Source: Streptomyces indicus (GTDB taxonomy: Bacteria; Actinomycetota; Actinomycetes; Streptomycetales; Streptomycetaceae). From it: 62,152 nt of DNA. Below, piece by piece: positions 54,529-62,057 of this stretch. The notes beneath the pieces are model-generated. The model saw only the letters and a program-made list of their open reading frames with translations. It ran no database searches and was not told the DNA's origin. Made by a program: the position numbers and the translations under genes. Where the stretch lies: assembly GCF_900100315.1 (NCBI RefSeq), contig NZ_FNFF01000025.1, positions 1 to 62,152 on the forward strand, written 5' to 3'. Positions within the stretch are counted from its first letter, which is position 1; every line of letters begins with the position of its first letter.

Positions 54529-55320
54529 CTAAGCGGTTGGGCCGGCTTCGAGCTCGGGGCGCTGCGGGTACTCGGGGGCGACGTCGATGACGTCTGCCGT
54601 GGCGTCCGTTCGGACGGTGCCGTCGTGGGCAAGGGCGCGGGCCAACTGGGCGCTCTTCGGGAGGGCCTTGAAGTGGTTGCGCAGGACGGTCTTCTTGGCC
54701 ATCTCGTCGTAGTTGTCGCGCCATGCCGGGCTGTTCTTCGAGGGGAGCTTCTGGCGCCGCTCCTCGATCTCATCCGGGTACATGACCTTGAAGGTCCGGC
54801 CGCCGTTGATCAGGCGGGCTACGGAGTAGTAGGCGATGGCGCGACCGCGCGGTCCGGTGGCGCAGGGGCGGTGAACGAGGCGCTCCTCGAGACCCTCTTC
54901 GTGCTCGAAGTAGTCGTTCTCCCGCACCGTTTCGACCTTGATCGAGGACGCCATGGGGTGCTGGTAGAAGAGCGTCACCATGCCCTGGTAGCCGAGCTGG
55001 AACTCGGCGTTGCCCTTGCGCGGGATGATGTACGCCTCCTGCGTCGGCGACCCCGGCTCGAAGCCGAGCTGCGAGCAGGTCATCAGCGCACCGAGGAAGG
55101 ACTGGGTGTTGCAGGTAGCCAGGTCCGGGTTCTTGCGGATCAGCGTCAGGGCGATGCGCGCCATCCGGTCGGCGCTCATGTGCTTGGGCAGAGCGCGTTC
55201 CATCTCCGGCTTCATGCGCTCGATCTGCTGAGCCAGCGTCGGCTGCTGCTGCGCCTGCTGCTCGACCTGGCCGACGGTCTCGGCTCGGCGGGCGACAGCG
55301 TTGCGGGCGTCGGTACTCAC
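54529..55320 (-). CDS. recT: RecT single-strand annealing protein
   Basis: 263 residues from GTG 55320. MARIALTLIRKNPDLATCNT, SFLGALMTCSQLGFEPGSPT, QEAYIIPRKGNAEFQLGYQG and KKTVLRNHFKALPKSAQLA are hallmark RecT segments. It anneals complementary strands in phage recombination with the YqaJ nuclease encoded just upstream (four-base overlap). Confidence 0.93.
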   Translation of the reverse strand: MSTDARNAVARRAETVGQVEQQAQQQPTLAQQIERMKPEMERALPKHMSADRMARIALTLIRKNPDLATCNTQSFLGALMTCSQLGFEPGSPTQEAYIIPRKGNAEFQLGYQGMVTLFYQHPMASSIKVETVRENDYFEHEEGLEERLVHRPCATGPRGRAIAYYSVARLINGGRTFKVMYPDEIEERRQKLPSKNSPAWRDNYDEMAKKTVLRNHFKALPKSAQLARALAHDGTVRTDATADVIDVAPEYPQRPELEAGPTA

Positions 55321-56324
55321 GCGGCGTTCTCCTTGCAGATGTTGAGGGACCGAGTGGACGGGCCGCGGTAGGGCTCCGGGTCGATGTCGGGGTCGAGGGC
55401 GAGGGCAGCGGACTTCCAGCTGATCTGGCCCTTGCGGGGGCGCCACGTGTAGGCGAGCTCGCCGCGCACGTACACGTCGGTGCCGTTGCCGGCGATGGCT
55501 TTCAGGTGGTTGTCCGCCTCGGTGATGGCGTTCTCGGCGGCGGCGGCCTGCTCCTTCGCCTGTGCCCGGATGGCGAGCCACTTCTCGACCTCCGCGGCGT
55601 CTGCGATGACGTCCCGTTCGGAGGGGTTCGCGTGCAGCCGGTCGAGGAGTTCACCGGTGGCGTGAGAGCCGTCGACCGGGGGGCGCTGTCCGGTGGTGAC
55701 CCAGCCCCAGAACTCGTCGGCGATGGCGTACAGGTCCGCGATCATCTGCTCGTCGCGCTCGAGGCGGTGAACGAGAGTGCGCTGACCGCCGATCAAGGCT
55801 GCTGCGTACCCGAACGTCCAGCCGGTGACGGCCAGTTGCCACTGGATCTGCACCTGCACGTCGATGGGAATGTCGTCGAGCCAGTCGTTCAGGGCATAGC
55901 TGGAGCGGGACTTGAGCTCTACGACGCCCAGCTCGCTGTTCTCCTCGGTGGTGAGGTCGAGGTTGACGATGGCGTGCGGCATGTCCGGCCGGCGCAGAGT
56001 TCCGGGGTGCGGTTCGGCGATCAGGCCGGTGATGGCCGTGAACCGGGTTGCGGTGATCGGCTCCAGCGCGTGGCCCATGAGCGCGGCCTCGTCGAGGATC
56101 GGGTCTTCGCGGCGCGGAACGGGCTGGCCGGTCTTGCGCAGCCACACCTCGAGCGGGCTGGTGTACGGGTTGAGGCCGCAGATGGCGGGGAGGTCGCTTC
56201 CGCCGAGGCCGGTGCGTCGGATGGCGTGCCACTCCTCCCGGGGTGCGTCCGCGTCGAGGACGACGACCGCCCCGGACGGAAATACCAGTGGTGTCGCCTG
56301 CCTTGTGGTGTCTGTGGTGCTCAT
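55317..56324 (-). CDS. YqaJ-type viral recombinase (RecE-like exonuclease)
   Basis: 335 residues. RTGLGGSDLPAICGLNPYTS, LMGHALEPITATRF, IVNLDLTTEENSELGVVELK with the D...ExK metal-binding core, and VQVQIQWQLAVTGW (motif with Gln) are the YqaJ/lambda-Exo family features. It resects double-strand ends for RecT. Expressed from behind two hairpins at 56350-56497. Confidence 0.9.
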   Translation of the reverse strand: MSTTDTTRQATPLVFPSGAVVVLDADAPREEWHAIRRTGLGGSDLPAICGLNPYTSPLEVWLRKTGQPVPRREDPILDEAALMGHALEPITATRFTAITGLIAEPHPGTLRRPDMPHAIVNLDLTTEENSELGVVELKSRSSYALNDWLDDIPIDVQVQIQWQLAVTGWTFGYAAALIGGQRTLVHRLERDEQMIADLYAIADEFWGWVTTGQRPPVDGSHATGELLDRLHANPSERDVIADAAEVEKWLAIRAQAKEQAAAAENAITEADNHLKAIAGNGTDVYVRGELAYTWRPRKGQISWKSAALALDPDIDPEPYRGPSTRSLNICKENAA

Positions 56325-56349
56325 GTGCAGTGCCTTTCGGGTGTGAGGG

Positions 56350-56393
56350 GCCAGCCCCGCCGCCCTCAGGGGGTGGCGTGCGGCGGGGCTGGC
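56350..56393 (-). terminator. 14-bp perfect hairpin upstream of the exonuclease gene
   Basis: GCCAGCCCCGCCGC (56350-56363) and GCGGCGGGGCTGGC (56380-56393). Leftward, ATTCCGAA-type sequence rather than a U-run follows. Together with the hairpin at 56451-56497 it separates the small-gene block from recombination genes. Confidence 0.5.
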
Positions 56394-56450
56394 AGGCCGC
56401 CGAGCTACAGGGGGGCGTGCTCTAGGCGACCGGTTTGTGGGTGGTTGGTG

Positions 56451-56497
56451 CCGCCATCCGGCTGGGGCGGAGCGGGGAAGACACAGCCGGATGGCGG
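56451..56497 (-). terminator. 14-bp perfect hairpin after the small early genes
   Basis: CCGCCATCCGGCTG (56451-56464) and CAGCCGGATGGCGG (56484-56497), five bases after the stop of 56502-56909 on the leftward transcript. No U-tract; possible terminator or antitermination target within the early operon. Confidence 0.5.
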
Positions 56498-56501
56498 GGA
56501 T

Positions 56502-56909
56502 CTAGGCGGCGCCCACGTCGGCCTGCTTCTTCGTGGCGGGGTCGACGTAGAACTCGGCCGTGTCGAAAAGGCCTTCGTCCTGCGGCGCCATCTGCTTCTC
56601 GGCCCGCTTGAAGATCCGGCGGACGCCGTCATAGCAGTCCGGGCAGAAGGCGATCAGGCGGCTCGGGCGGAGCTGCGCAGCGGTGACGAAGTCGCCTTCG
56701 TTGACCGGGTCGCGCGGCGTGGCGATCAGGTGGATGCGGGCTTTGCGCTTCGACACGTACTCGTCGTTCGTCAGCTCGCACCGGCCGGGCCTGCGGTTGC
56801 GGTCGGCGTGCTTCTTGCCGCACGCTCCGCGGCACTCACACCGGTCGCCGGCCCGCTTCATCACCGCGGACCACACGGCGGCGCCGACTATGGGAGGGCG
56901 GACGCTCAT
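56502..56909 (-). CDS. Cysteine-rich HNH-like/zinc protein
   Basis: 135 residues from ATG 56909. AGDRCECRGACGKKHADRNR, RCELTNDEY, KARIHLIATPRDPVNEGDFV and AFCPDCYDGVRRIFKRA give paired Cys knuckles flanking a His-containing strand, as in degenerate HNH proteins. A clear catalytic DH/N pair is not obvious. Overlaps the upstream gene by four bases. Recognised as frequent in Streptomyces phages. Confidence 0.6.
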   Translation of the reverse strand: MSVRPPIVGAAVWSAVMKRAGDRCECRGACGKKHADRNRRPGRCELTNDEYVSKRKARIHLIATPRDPVNEGDFVTAAQLRPSRLIAFCPDCYDGVRRIFKRAEKQMAPQDEGLFDTAEFYVDPATKKQADVGAA

Positions 56910-57373
56910 GACGCCCTCACCTCCGGCAGCTTCTGCGTGGCGTCCGCGTCGCGCCCCCAGGTGATGGGCGGGAGTCCAGCCGGGTCGGTGCTGGCGAACG
57001 GCGCCTTCGCCAGGGGCATTACGCAGTGCTTGCGGATCTGATCGCCGTCGATCTCCTGCGTCTTGGCGATGACATGCTCGGCCTTCACACCGATGTCGAG
57101 CTTGCGCTTGAGGTCGGTGATCTGACGCCGCAAGTCCTTGATGAGGCGGGTGTCGTCCTCGGTGATCCGCTGGACCTGAATGCGGGTGTCGTCCAGAGCT
57201 CGGGCAGCCCGGTTGCGCTGCCTCTTCAGCTTCTCGATCTCCGTAGCCATCGCGACGAGCTGACAGGCTGCCTCGTTCGCCTCGCGCTCCAGGCGGCCGA
57301 TCTTCTGAACCAGCTGCCATGGCGTCATCCCACGGTGGCTGAACTTCGTGCGGACGTCTTGGGCGATGCTCAT
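56906..57373 (-). CDS. Coiled-coil protein
   Basis: 155 residues from ATG 57373. MTPWQLVQKIGRLEREANEA, TEIEKLKRQRNRAARALDDT and DTRLIKDLRRQITDLKRKLD form a long coiled coil; a short globular end follows. Function unknown; part of a tightly overlapped block of six small early genes. Confidence 0.6.
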   Translation of the reverse strand: MSIAQDVRTKFSHRGMTPWQLVQKIGRLEREANEAACQLVAMATEIEKLKRQRNRAARALDDTRIQVQRITEDDTRLIKDLRRQITDLKRKLDIGVKAEHVIAKTQEIDGDQIRKHCVMPLAKAPFASTDPAGLPPITWGRDADATQKLPEVRAS

Positions 57374-57555
57374 GTGGTTCCCCCGTTGGCGGGTGTGGCG
57401 AAGTCGTCGGGGATGTCGACGAGTCCGGCGAGTACGGAAGCGATGACGTTGGGGTCGGTGATCCAGCGGGGCACCGCCGGCCGCGGCACGAGGCCCAGCG
57501 CACGCAGCAGCTGGGGGGCGACGGTCACGGGCTGCTCGGGCAGGAGCGCGGTCAT
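57370..57555 (-). CDS. Small hypothetical early protein
   Basis: 61 residues from ATG 57555. TVAPQLLRALGLVPRPAVPR, WITDPNVIASVLAGLVDIPD. Two helices joined by a Pro-rich turn. Four-base overlaps on both sides. Function unknown. Confidence 0.6.
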   Translation of the reverse strand: MTALLPEQPVTVAPQLLRALGLVPRPAVPRWITDPNVIASVLAGLVDIPDDFATPANGGTT

Positions 57556-57725
57556 AACCCGGCCTCCCTGGATGCGGTGGCGAGGACGGTCACGTAGTCC
57601 GTCCACTGGCTGTCGGTCCACTGGGTCTCGACCGGGCCGTAGATACGTCGCGCGATCTCGTTGATCTGGATGAACTCGCTCTCGACCACGTCGGCGATCG
57701 GGCGCTCCGGCGCCGGGGCGCTCAT
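57552..57725 (-). CDS. Small hypothetical early protein
   Basis: 57 residues from ATG 57725. IADVVESEFIQINEIARRIY, TQWTDSQWTDYVTVLATASR. Acidic and helical. Overlaps both neighbours by four bases. Function unknown. Confidence 0.6.
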   Translation of the reverse strand: MSAPAPERPIADVVESEFIQINEIARRIYGPVETQWTDSQWTDYVTVLATASREAGL

Positions 57726-57961
57726 GCCGCCACCTGCTTCGGGGCGTTTTCCCGCTCCACCCATGCGGTCAGTTCTGCGACGGCCTCCTGCAGTTCGCGC
57801 GCCGCGCGGGGCGTGGCGACGGAGAAGCAGATCGCGAGGTCGGGTCCGATCTGAAGGTGTGCGGTCGGCCGGCCTGTGTGCGCGCTTCGGGCGTAGCGGG
57901 TGGTGACCGGGCCGTCGTTCAGGTCGACGGTCACGCCGCCGATGATCCGGGCAGTGCTCAT
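57722..57961 (-). CDS. Small hypothetical early protein
   Basis: 79 residues from ATG 57961. IIGGVTVDLNDGPVTTRYAR, HLQIGPDLAICFSVATPRAA then RELQEAVAELTAWVERE: three strands and a helix. Overlaps both neighbours. Function unknown. Confidence 0.6.
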   Translation of the reverse strand: MSTARIIGGVTVDLNDGPVTTRYARSAHTGRPTAHLQIGPDLAICFSVATPRAARELQEAVAELTAWVERENAPKQVAA

Positions 57962-58203
57962 GTCGTGCTCCTGGGCTGAGGCTTGCGGTTCAAGGCGGCG
58001 AGGGCGGCGATGTGCTCGGCCCAGCCCGGGTAGTCCGCGGCCTGCGAGGACCACTCGGGGTGCGCGACGAGGTCTTCGTCGTTGGCGTAGGCGATGCGCT
58101 GGGACTCGCTGAGCGTGCGAGCACGGGCGGCCCGCAGAGTGGCGAGCTCGCGCTCCAACTCCTCGCGCGGCACGTCGAGGCGGGCGATGTCGGCGGCGGT
58201 CAT
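57958..58203 (-). CDS. Small helical early protein
   Basis: 81 residues from ATG 58203. VPREELERELATLRAARART, YANDEDLVAHPEWSSQAADY, WAEHIAALAALNRKPQ. Helical. Overlaps both neighbours by four bases. Function unknown. Confidence 0.6.
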   Translation of the reverse strand: MTAADIARLDVPREELERELATLRAARARTLSESQRIAYANDEDLVAHPEWSSQAADYPGWAEHIAALAALNRKPQPRSTT

Positions 58204-58424
58204 GACGCGACCCCCTTCACGACGTCGCCGCGGCGGCGAATCAGCGTGACGGCGATGTCGCCCTCCGAGCAGCAACCACTCAGCGCGACGGCGCACCGCT
58301 CGATGAGGTCGTCGACGGTCTCGTCGCGGTAGGCGTCGAGGAGATGCGCTACGAGCGTGTCGCGATCGGCGCTGTCCTCGTAGTACACGCGGAGCGCGTG
58401 CTCGATCACACTGCGGGCGCTCAC
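58200..58424 (-). CDS. Small helical early protein
   Basis: 74 residues from GTG 58424. SVIEHALRVYYEDSADRDTL, VAHLLDAYRDETVDDLIERC. Helical with two Cys near the end. Overlaps both neighbours by four bases. Function unknown. Confidence 0.6.
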   Translation of the reverse strand: MSARSVIEHALRVYYEDSADRDTLVAHLLDAYRDETVDDLIERCAVALSGCCSEGDIAVTLIRRRGDVVKGVAS

Positions 58425-59008
58425 GCGAGGCTCCTGAGGTGGGAGCCGATGCGCTCGGCGTGCGACGACACGGTCTTGTCCGCCGCTGCGTACACAGCGA
58501 GCAGTTCTTCGCGGTCGCCCTGGTCCTCGACCGAGGCCAGGGGGCGCAGGCGCTTGTAGCCGCGCTCGACGTCGGCCATCTGCACCACGGCGTCGTACAC
58601 GCCGGTCGGCAGGTGCTGCGCCCGGAACATCGCGACCGCGTCCGGGATCTCCGTCTTCGGGACCGACATGACCGCGACCATGTACGCGCTCACCGGGTCG
58701 AGCTGCGGGTCCTCTGCGTCGACCTCGTCGATGACCGCGACGCACAGGTCGGCGAACCGCTTCTTCGCCCGCAGCACCGGCAGCTCGTTGAGCGCGTTGA
58801 TACGCATCTCGTAGGTCGCGCCCCGCATCCCGGCGGCGTCCCACTCGGCACGCACGATGTCCTTGCGGACGTCCTCAGCCAACTCGACGGCCTCGTCACG
58901 CGAGTTGGGCAGCGGGTAGTTGAGGACGCTCAAGGCGATCTCGCCGTCCACGGCTGCCGTGGAGGCCACGGCCTGCGCGATGCGGTCCCGGGTACTCTCA
59001 CTGATCAC
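58421..59008 (-). CDS. Hypothetical early protein
   Basis: 195 residues from ATG 59008. LAEDVRKDIVRAEWDAAGMR, INALNELPVLRAKKRFADLC, LDPVSAYMVAVMSVPKTEIP, VVQMADVERGYKRLRPLASV. Alpha-helical throughout. It follows the excisionase-like gene in the early operon. Function unknown. Confidence 0.6.
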   Translation of the reverse strand: MISESTRDRIAQAVASTAAVDGEIALSVLNYPLPNSRDEAVELAEDVRKDIVRAEWDAAGMRGATYEMRINALNELPVLRAKKRFADLCVAVIDEVDAEDPQLDPVSAYMVAVMSVPKTEIPDAVAMFRAQHLPTGVYDAVVQMADVERGYKRLRPLASVEDQGDREELLAVYAAADKTVSSHAERIGSHLRSLA

Positions 59009-59105
59009 GGGTTTCTCTTCTCTCTTCGCACTGCGTTGCGGATAGAGGGGTGGAACTCGAAGGCCCCTGCTGCCGGTAGCCGCCGGAGTGGGGGCCGCTT
59101 GCCGT

Positions 59106-59336
59106 CTAGGCGGCGGACTTGGCGGGCTGGTCGATGCCGAGGTACTCGGCGGTGCGGCCGTAGTGGTAGCGGATGGTGCGTCGGCTGCTGCCTTCAGGCG
59201 CGATATCGACGACGCAGCGCTCGACGAACGTGGCGTCGTTCTCGAGGCGGTCGCGGACCCAGAAGTCGCTGACCTTGAGCCACTTCTTCAGCTCCGCCTT
59301 GGTCAGCAGCGGCGTGGGGGTGACGGGGTGCTCCAC
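59106..59336 (-). CDS. Excisionase-like HTH protein
   Basis: 76 residues from GTG 59336, ribosome site AAAGGAGG. LLTKAELKKWLKVSDFWVRD, RLENDATFVERC and RTIRYHYGRTAEYLGIDQPA form a short winged HTH of the AlpA/Xis type. As second gene of the early operon opposite integrase control it is a good candidate for Xis. Confidence 0.65.
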   Translation of the reverse strand: MEHPVTPTPLLTKAELKKWLKVSDFWVRDRLENDATFVERCVVDIAPEGSSRRTIRYHYGRTAEYLGIDQPAKSAA

Positions 59337-59373
59337 AGCTCCTCCTTTCATTGACGGTGGACGTTCTTCCAGC

Positions 59374-59869
59374 GAATGTGGAAACTGTCGGCGCGCAAAG
59401 CTCACGTGGGGGAGTGGATGGCGAACAGTTCGAGGACGGGTTTTTCGAGCGCGAGGGCCACCAGGTCGGCGGAGCGTCTGCTGCATGTGTCGCGTCCACT
59501 GGGTCCGGTGGCGACCATGTGGCCGATGGCGGACGGGCTGATGCCGTATCCGGCCGGGTCGACCTCTTTGGTCTTTTCGGAGAGGCGCTCGATGGACAGG
59601 CCGGCCGTTTGCATGGCGTCCCGGATGTTCCGGCCGTTGTCCAAGCGGTGCATGCGGTGCCCCTTCGTGGCCGAGAGTTGCCACCGCGTGACCGAATGTG
59701 GAACTGCGGTCAGCGGCTCTGTTTCCACATTCAACGCTGAATGTGGATGGATGTCAAGCGATGTGACGAGCGTGGACCGGTTTGCCGGGGTTTCTGAATA
59801 TGCCACTGCGTCCACATGCGGAAATCTCCGCTGGTCACGTGCTGAGCATCGACTTGTAGCGAATGTGGA
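59374..59869. promoter_or_regulatory. Operator cluster of the lysis-lysogeny switch
   Basis: TCCACATTC or its complement GAATGTGGA occurs at 59374, 59694, 59724, 59739 and 59861 (first base), plus partial TCCACATGC at 59811. The copies at 59724 and 59739 are extended to 10-base arms TCCACATTCA/TGAATGTGGA four bases apart. They lie before, between and after the divergent cro-like and repressor genes. The same motif is in the att repeat. Confidence 0.75.
59402..59653 (-). CDS. Cro-like XRE protein, first gene of the early operon
   Basis: 83 residues from ATG 59653, AAGGGGC upstream. NGRNIRDAMQTAGLSIERLS, EKTKEVDPAGYGISPSAIGH (HTH) and CSRRSADLVALALEKPVLEL. Divergent from the repressor gene at 59879 with the operator cluster between: the immunity-switch layout. 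It would turn off the repressor and adjust early transcription. Confidence 0.75.
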   Translation of the reverse strand: MHRLDNGRNIRDAMQTAGLSIERLSEKTKEVDPAGYGISPSAIGHMVATGPSGRDTCSRRSADLVALALEKPVLELFAIHSPT

Positions 59870-59878
59870 TGATGCCTG

Positions 59879-60238
59879 ATGCTTCTACATGTGGATGACC
59901 TTGCGGAACTCATCGAGCGCGTGATGCGGGAGAAGGACTGGACGCTGTCCACCCTGGCCCGCCGCTCCGGCATCTCCACATCCACGCTCCACTCATGGAA
60001 GAGCGGAGACCGGGCAACGGGCAGCCGCGGGCCGTCACCCGCACTGCTGCGCAAGTTCGCCGACGGGGCCGGCCTCACGGTGGCCGAGGTGTTCGAAGCC
60101 GCCGGCCGTCACGTGCCCGCCGCCATGGATGACGAGACCGAACGAAGGTTTCTCCACATGCTCCGCGCGCTGAGTGACGACGACCGCAAGGTCGTCGAGG
60201 CGACTATGCAGGCCATGGCTGAGCGTCAACGCTCCTGA
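59879..60238 (+). CDS. XRE-family repressor (CI-like)
   Basis: 119 residues from ATG 59879. LIERVMREKDWTLSTLARRS, ISTSTLHSWKSGDRATGSRG (HTH), KFADGAGLTVAEVFEAAGRH, then a C-terminal helix RRFLHMLRALSDDDRKVVEA. The last part resembles the short tail found in repressors lacking a LexA-type protease domain, so induction is not by RecA-stimulated self-cleavage. It faces integrase and is divergent from the Cro-like gene, so it is the prime candidate for immunity. Confidence 0.75.
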   Translation: MLLHVDDLAELIERVMREKDWTLSTLARRSGISTSTLHSWKSGDRATGSRGPSPALLRKFADGAGLTVAEVFEAAGRHVPAAMDDETERRFLHMLRALSDDDRKVVEATMQAMAERQRS

Positions 60239-60405
60239 TGTGAAAAAGTCGCGCAGTTCGTGCAACCTTTTCAGGACTTGAGGCACTGCCCCATAAATGT
60301 CGTATAGGCGCTTCACGAACGGTAGTTGACGGCGGTACCGTCGATTCTCCGCCGTAACCTCCACCTGCGGCCGGGCTACGTCAGCCGAGTCTCATTGGGG
60401 GACGC

Positions 60406-60672
60406 ATGTGCGCAACCGTTGCCGTGGAGGACATCGATCCGGCGGCGCCTAAGTGGGACCGTGATCGAGTCTCGATCGTCATAGGTCCCGGCCTGGATTA
60501 CTTTGCGGCTCTCCGCCAGGTCAGAGCTCTCCTTATTTGGCTGGGAGTCCCACAGCTCGGGCTCGGTGCGACATGCTGGTGCGGGGAGTACATAGAGGTG
60601 CCCCGATGGCGCAACCGGGTTCCCCGTCAGCGAACCGCTGTTGGTCGCGAGGAGGTACGGCATGCCCCGTAA
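60406..60672 (+). CDS. Possible small protein upstream of integrase
   Basis: 88 residues from ATG 60406, preceded by GGGGGA. VSIVIGPGLDYFAALRQVRA, LLIWLGVPQLGLGATCWCGE, YIEVPRWRNRVPRQ. Ends 11 bases inside integrase. Composition is plausible and a CWCG motif is present; it may be a regulator of integrase or an excision factor. No family recognised. Confidence 0.5.
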   Translation: MCATVAVEDIDPAAPKWDRDRVSIVIGPGLDYFAALRQVRALLIWLGVPQLGLGATCWCGEYIEVPRWRNRVPRQRTAVGREEVRHAP

Positions 60673-61948
60673 GGCGGCCAACAACCCCAGGCAGCTGCGC
60701 ATCAAGTCCTGCGGCTGCAAGCTCTGCACGGCCGAGCACCGGCCCGGCGAGCAGCACACCCGTAAGGACTGCACCGGGCCATGGCAGGCCCGCTACCGCG
60801 ACCCCTCCGGTAAGCAACGCTCCAAGTGCTTCAAGGGCAAGAACGCGAAGAAGAAGGCCGAGGGCTTCCTCGACAACGTCCGGGACCAGGTACGCACCGG
60901 CACCTTCGTCGACCTCGACCGCGGCCAGATCATCGTCAATGACTGGTACGCCAAGTGGTGGCCTGCTCAGCGTGTCGGCGACACCACCCGCGTGCGAAAC
61001 GAGGGGGCGTGGGCCAACCACGTCCAACCGCACTTCGGGACCTGGCCGTTGGTGTCGATCGGCTATCTCGATGTGGAGGAGTGGATCGTCAAACTCGGCA
61101 AGGTGACCGGCGTGCCGACCATCACCAAGGCGTTCCAGCTCCTCGACCGCATGATGACGGCGGCCGTGCGTGACCGGCGCATCGCGCACAACCCGTGCGA
61201 TGGGGTGAAGCTTCCGAGGGCAAGGCCGAAGCATCCGGACGACCAGATGCCGCCGACCTACGATCAACTGGCCGCGATCCGGGCCCACATCCCGGAGTTC
61301 TACCACCCATTGCTCATCGTGGCGGAGGAGACGGGCCTGCGCTGGGGCGAGTTGACAGGTCTGCGCCGCTGCTGGGTCAACTTCAAGGACGGCAGCATTC
61401 AGGTCCGCGAAACGGTCATCGAGATCAGCGGCAACCACAAGCGCAAGGCGTATCCGAAGTCGGCGGCCGGCTGCCGGACGGTGCCGCTGTCGGACCGGGC
61501 CGCGCATGCGATGAAGGCGCACCTGGAGAAGTACCCCGCGGTGAACGCGCGGACGTCGGTGGTCAGCGGCATGCATGCCGAGGAGTTGGTGTTCCGCAGC
61601 CCTCAGGCCGGGCGGAAGGTGAAAGGCCGGCCGGAGTTCGAGGGCGTGCTGAACCGCAACAACTTCCGCCGGCTGTGGCTGCCCGCGATCCGCGCCGCGG
61701 GAGTGGCGCGCGAGGTGCCCAACGACGTGACCGGTCGCCTCGAGCTGTGGCCCCATGTCCACGACATCCGGCATGCGTTCGCTTCTCGGCTGCACGCGCT
61801 TGGGGTGTCGGAGGCGGATGCTCAGCGGATCCTCGGGCACGAGCGCGGCGGCAAGGTGACGTGGCTGTACACGCATGCGGGCGCGGATTCGGTCGACAAG
61901 GTGCGTGCTGCGCTGACGGGGGAGACGGGCCTGAGGGTCGTCTCGTAG
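60662..61948 (+). CDS. int: Tyrosine-family site-specific integrase
   Basis: 428 residues from ATG 60662, ribosome site GAGGAGG. N-terminal basic/Cys part (IKSCGCKLCTAEH) and arm-binding domain, core-binding SAM-like domain (~75-170: WYAKWWPAQRVGDTTRVRN), catalytic domain with Arg in EETGLRWGELTGLRR (~228), HDIRHAFASRLHALGV (HxxR, ~370), LGHERGGKVTWLYTHAG (His and nucleophile Tyr, ~410). It recombines attP with a Val-type tRNA gene. 109 bases separate it from the right att copy. Confidence 0.95.
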   Translation: MPRKAANNPRQLRIKSCGCKLCTAEHRPGEQHTRKDCTGPWQARYRDPSGKQRSKCFKGKNAKKKAEGFLDNVRDQVRTGTFVDLDRGQIIVNDWYAKWWPAQRVGDTTRVRNEGAWANHVQPHFGTWPLVSIGYLDVEEWIVKLGKVTGVPTITKAFQLLDRMMTAAVRDRRIAHNPCDGVKLPRARPKHPDDQMPPTYDQLAAIRAHIPEFYHPLLIVAEETGLRWGELTGLRRCWVNFKDGSIQVRETVIEISGNHKRKAYPKSAAGCRTVPLSDRAAHAMKAHLEKYPAVNARTSVVSGMHAEELVFRSPQAGRKVKGRPEFEGVLNRNNFRRLWLPAIRAAGVAREVPNDVTGRLELWPHVHDIRHAFASRLHALGVSEADAQRILGHERGGKVTWLYTHAGADSVDKVRAALTGETGLRVVS

Positions 61949-61960
61949 CGTTCCGCGAAA

Positions 61961-61980
61961 ATTCCACAACCCTGCCACAC
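61961..61980 (+). promoter_or_regulatory. Candidate integrase arm-type site, right of integrase
   Basis: Reads ATTCCACAACCCTGCCACAC, 18 of 20 identical to 170-189 and in the same orientation. It lies 12 bases after the integrase stop. In the circle the two copies are on either side of the att core. Confidence 0.5.
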
Positions 61981-62057
61981 GCCCACCGCCCTTCAGATCC
62001 CTTCACATCGGGTACCCGGGACGGTAAACGGGCGCTGAGCAGGGAATTGCCACCCCC

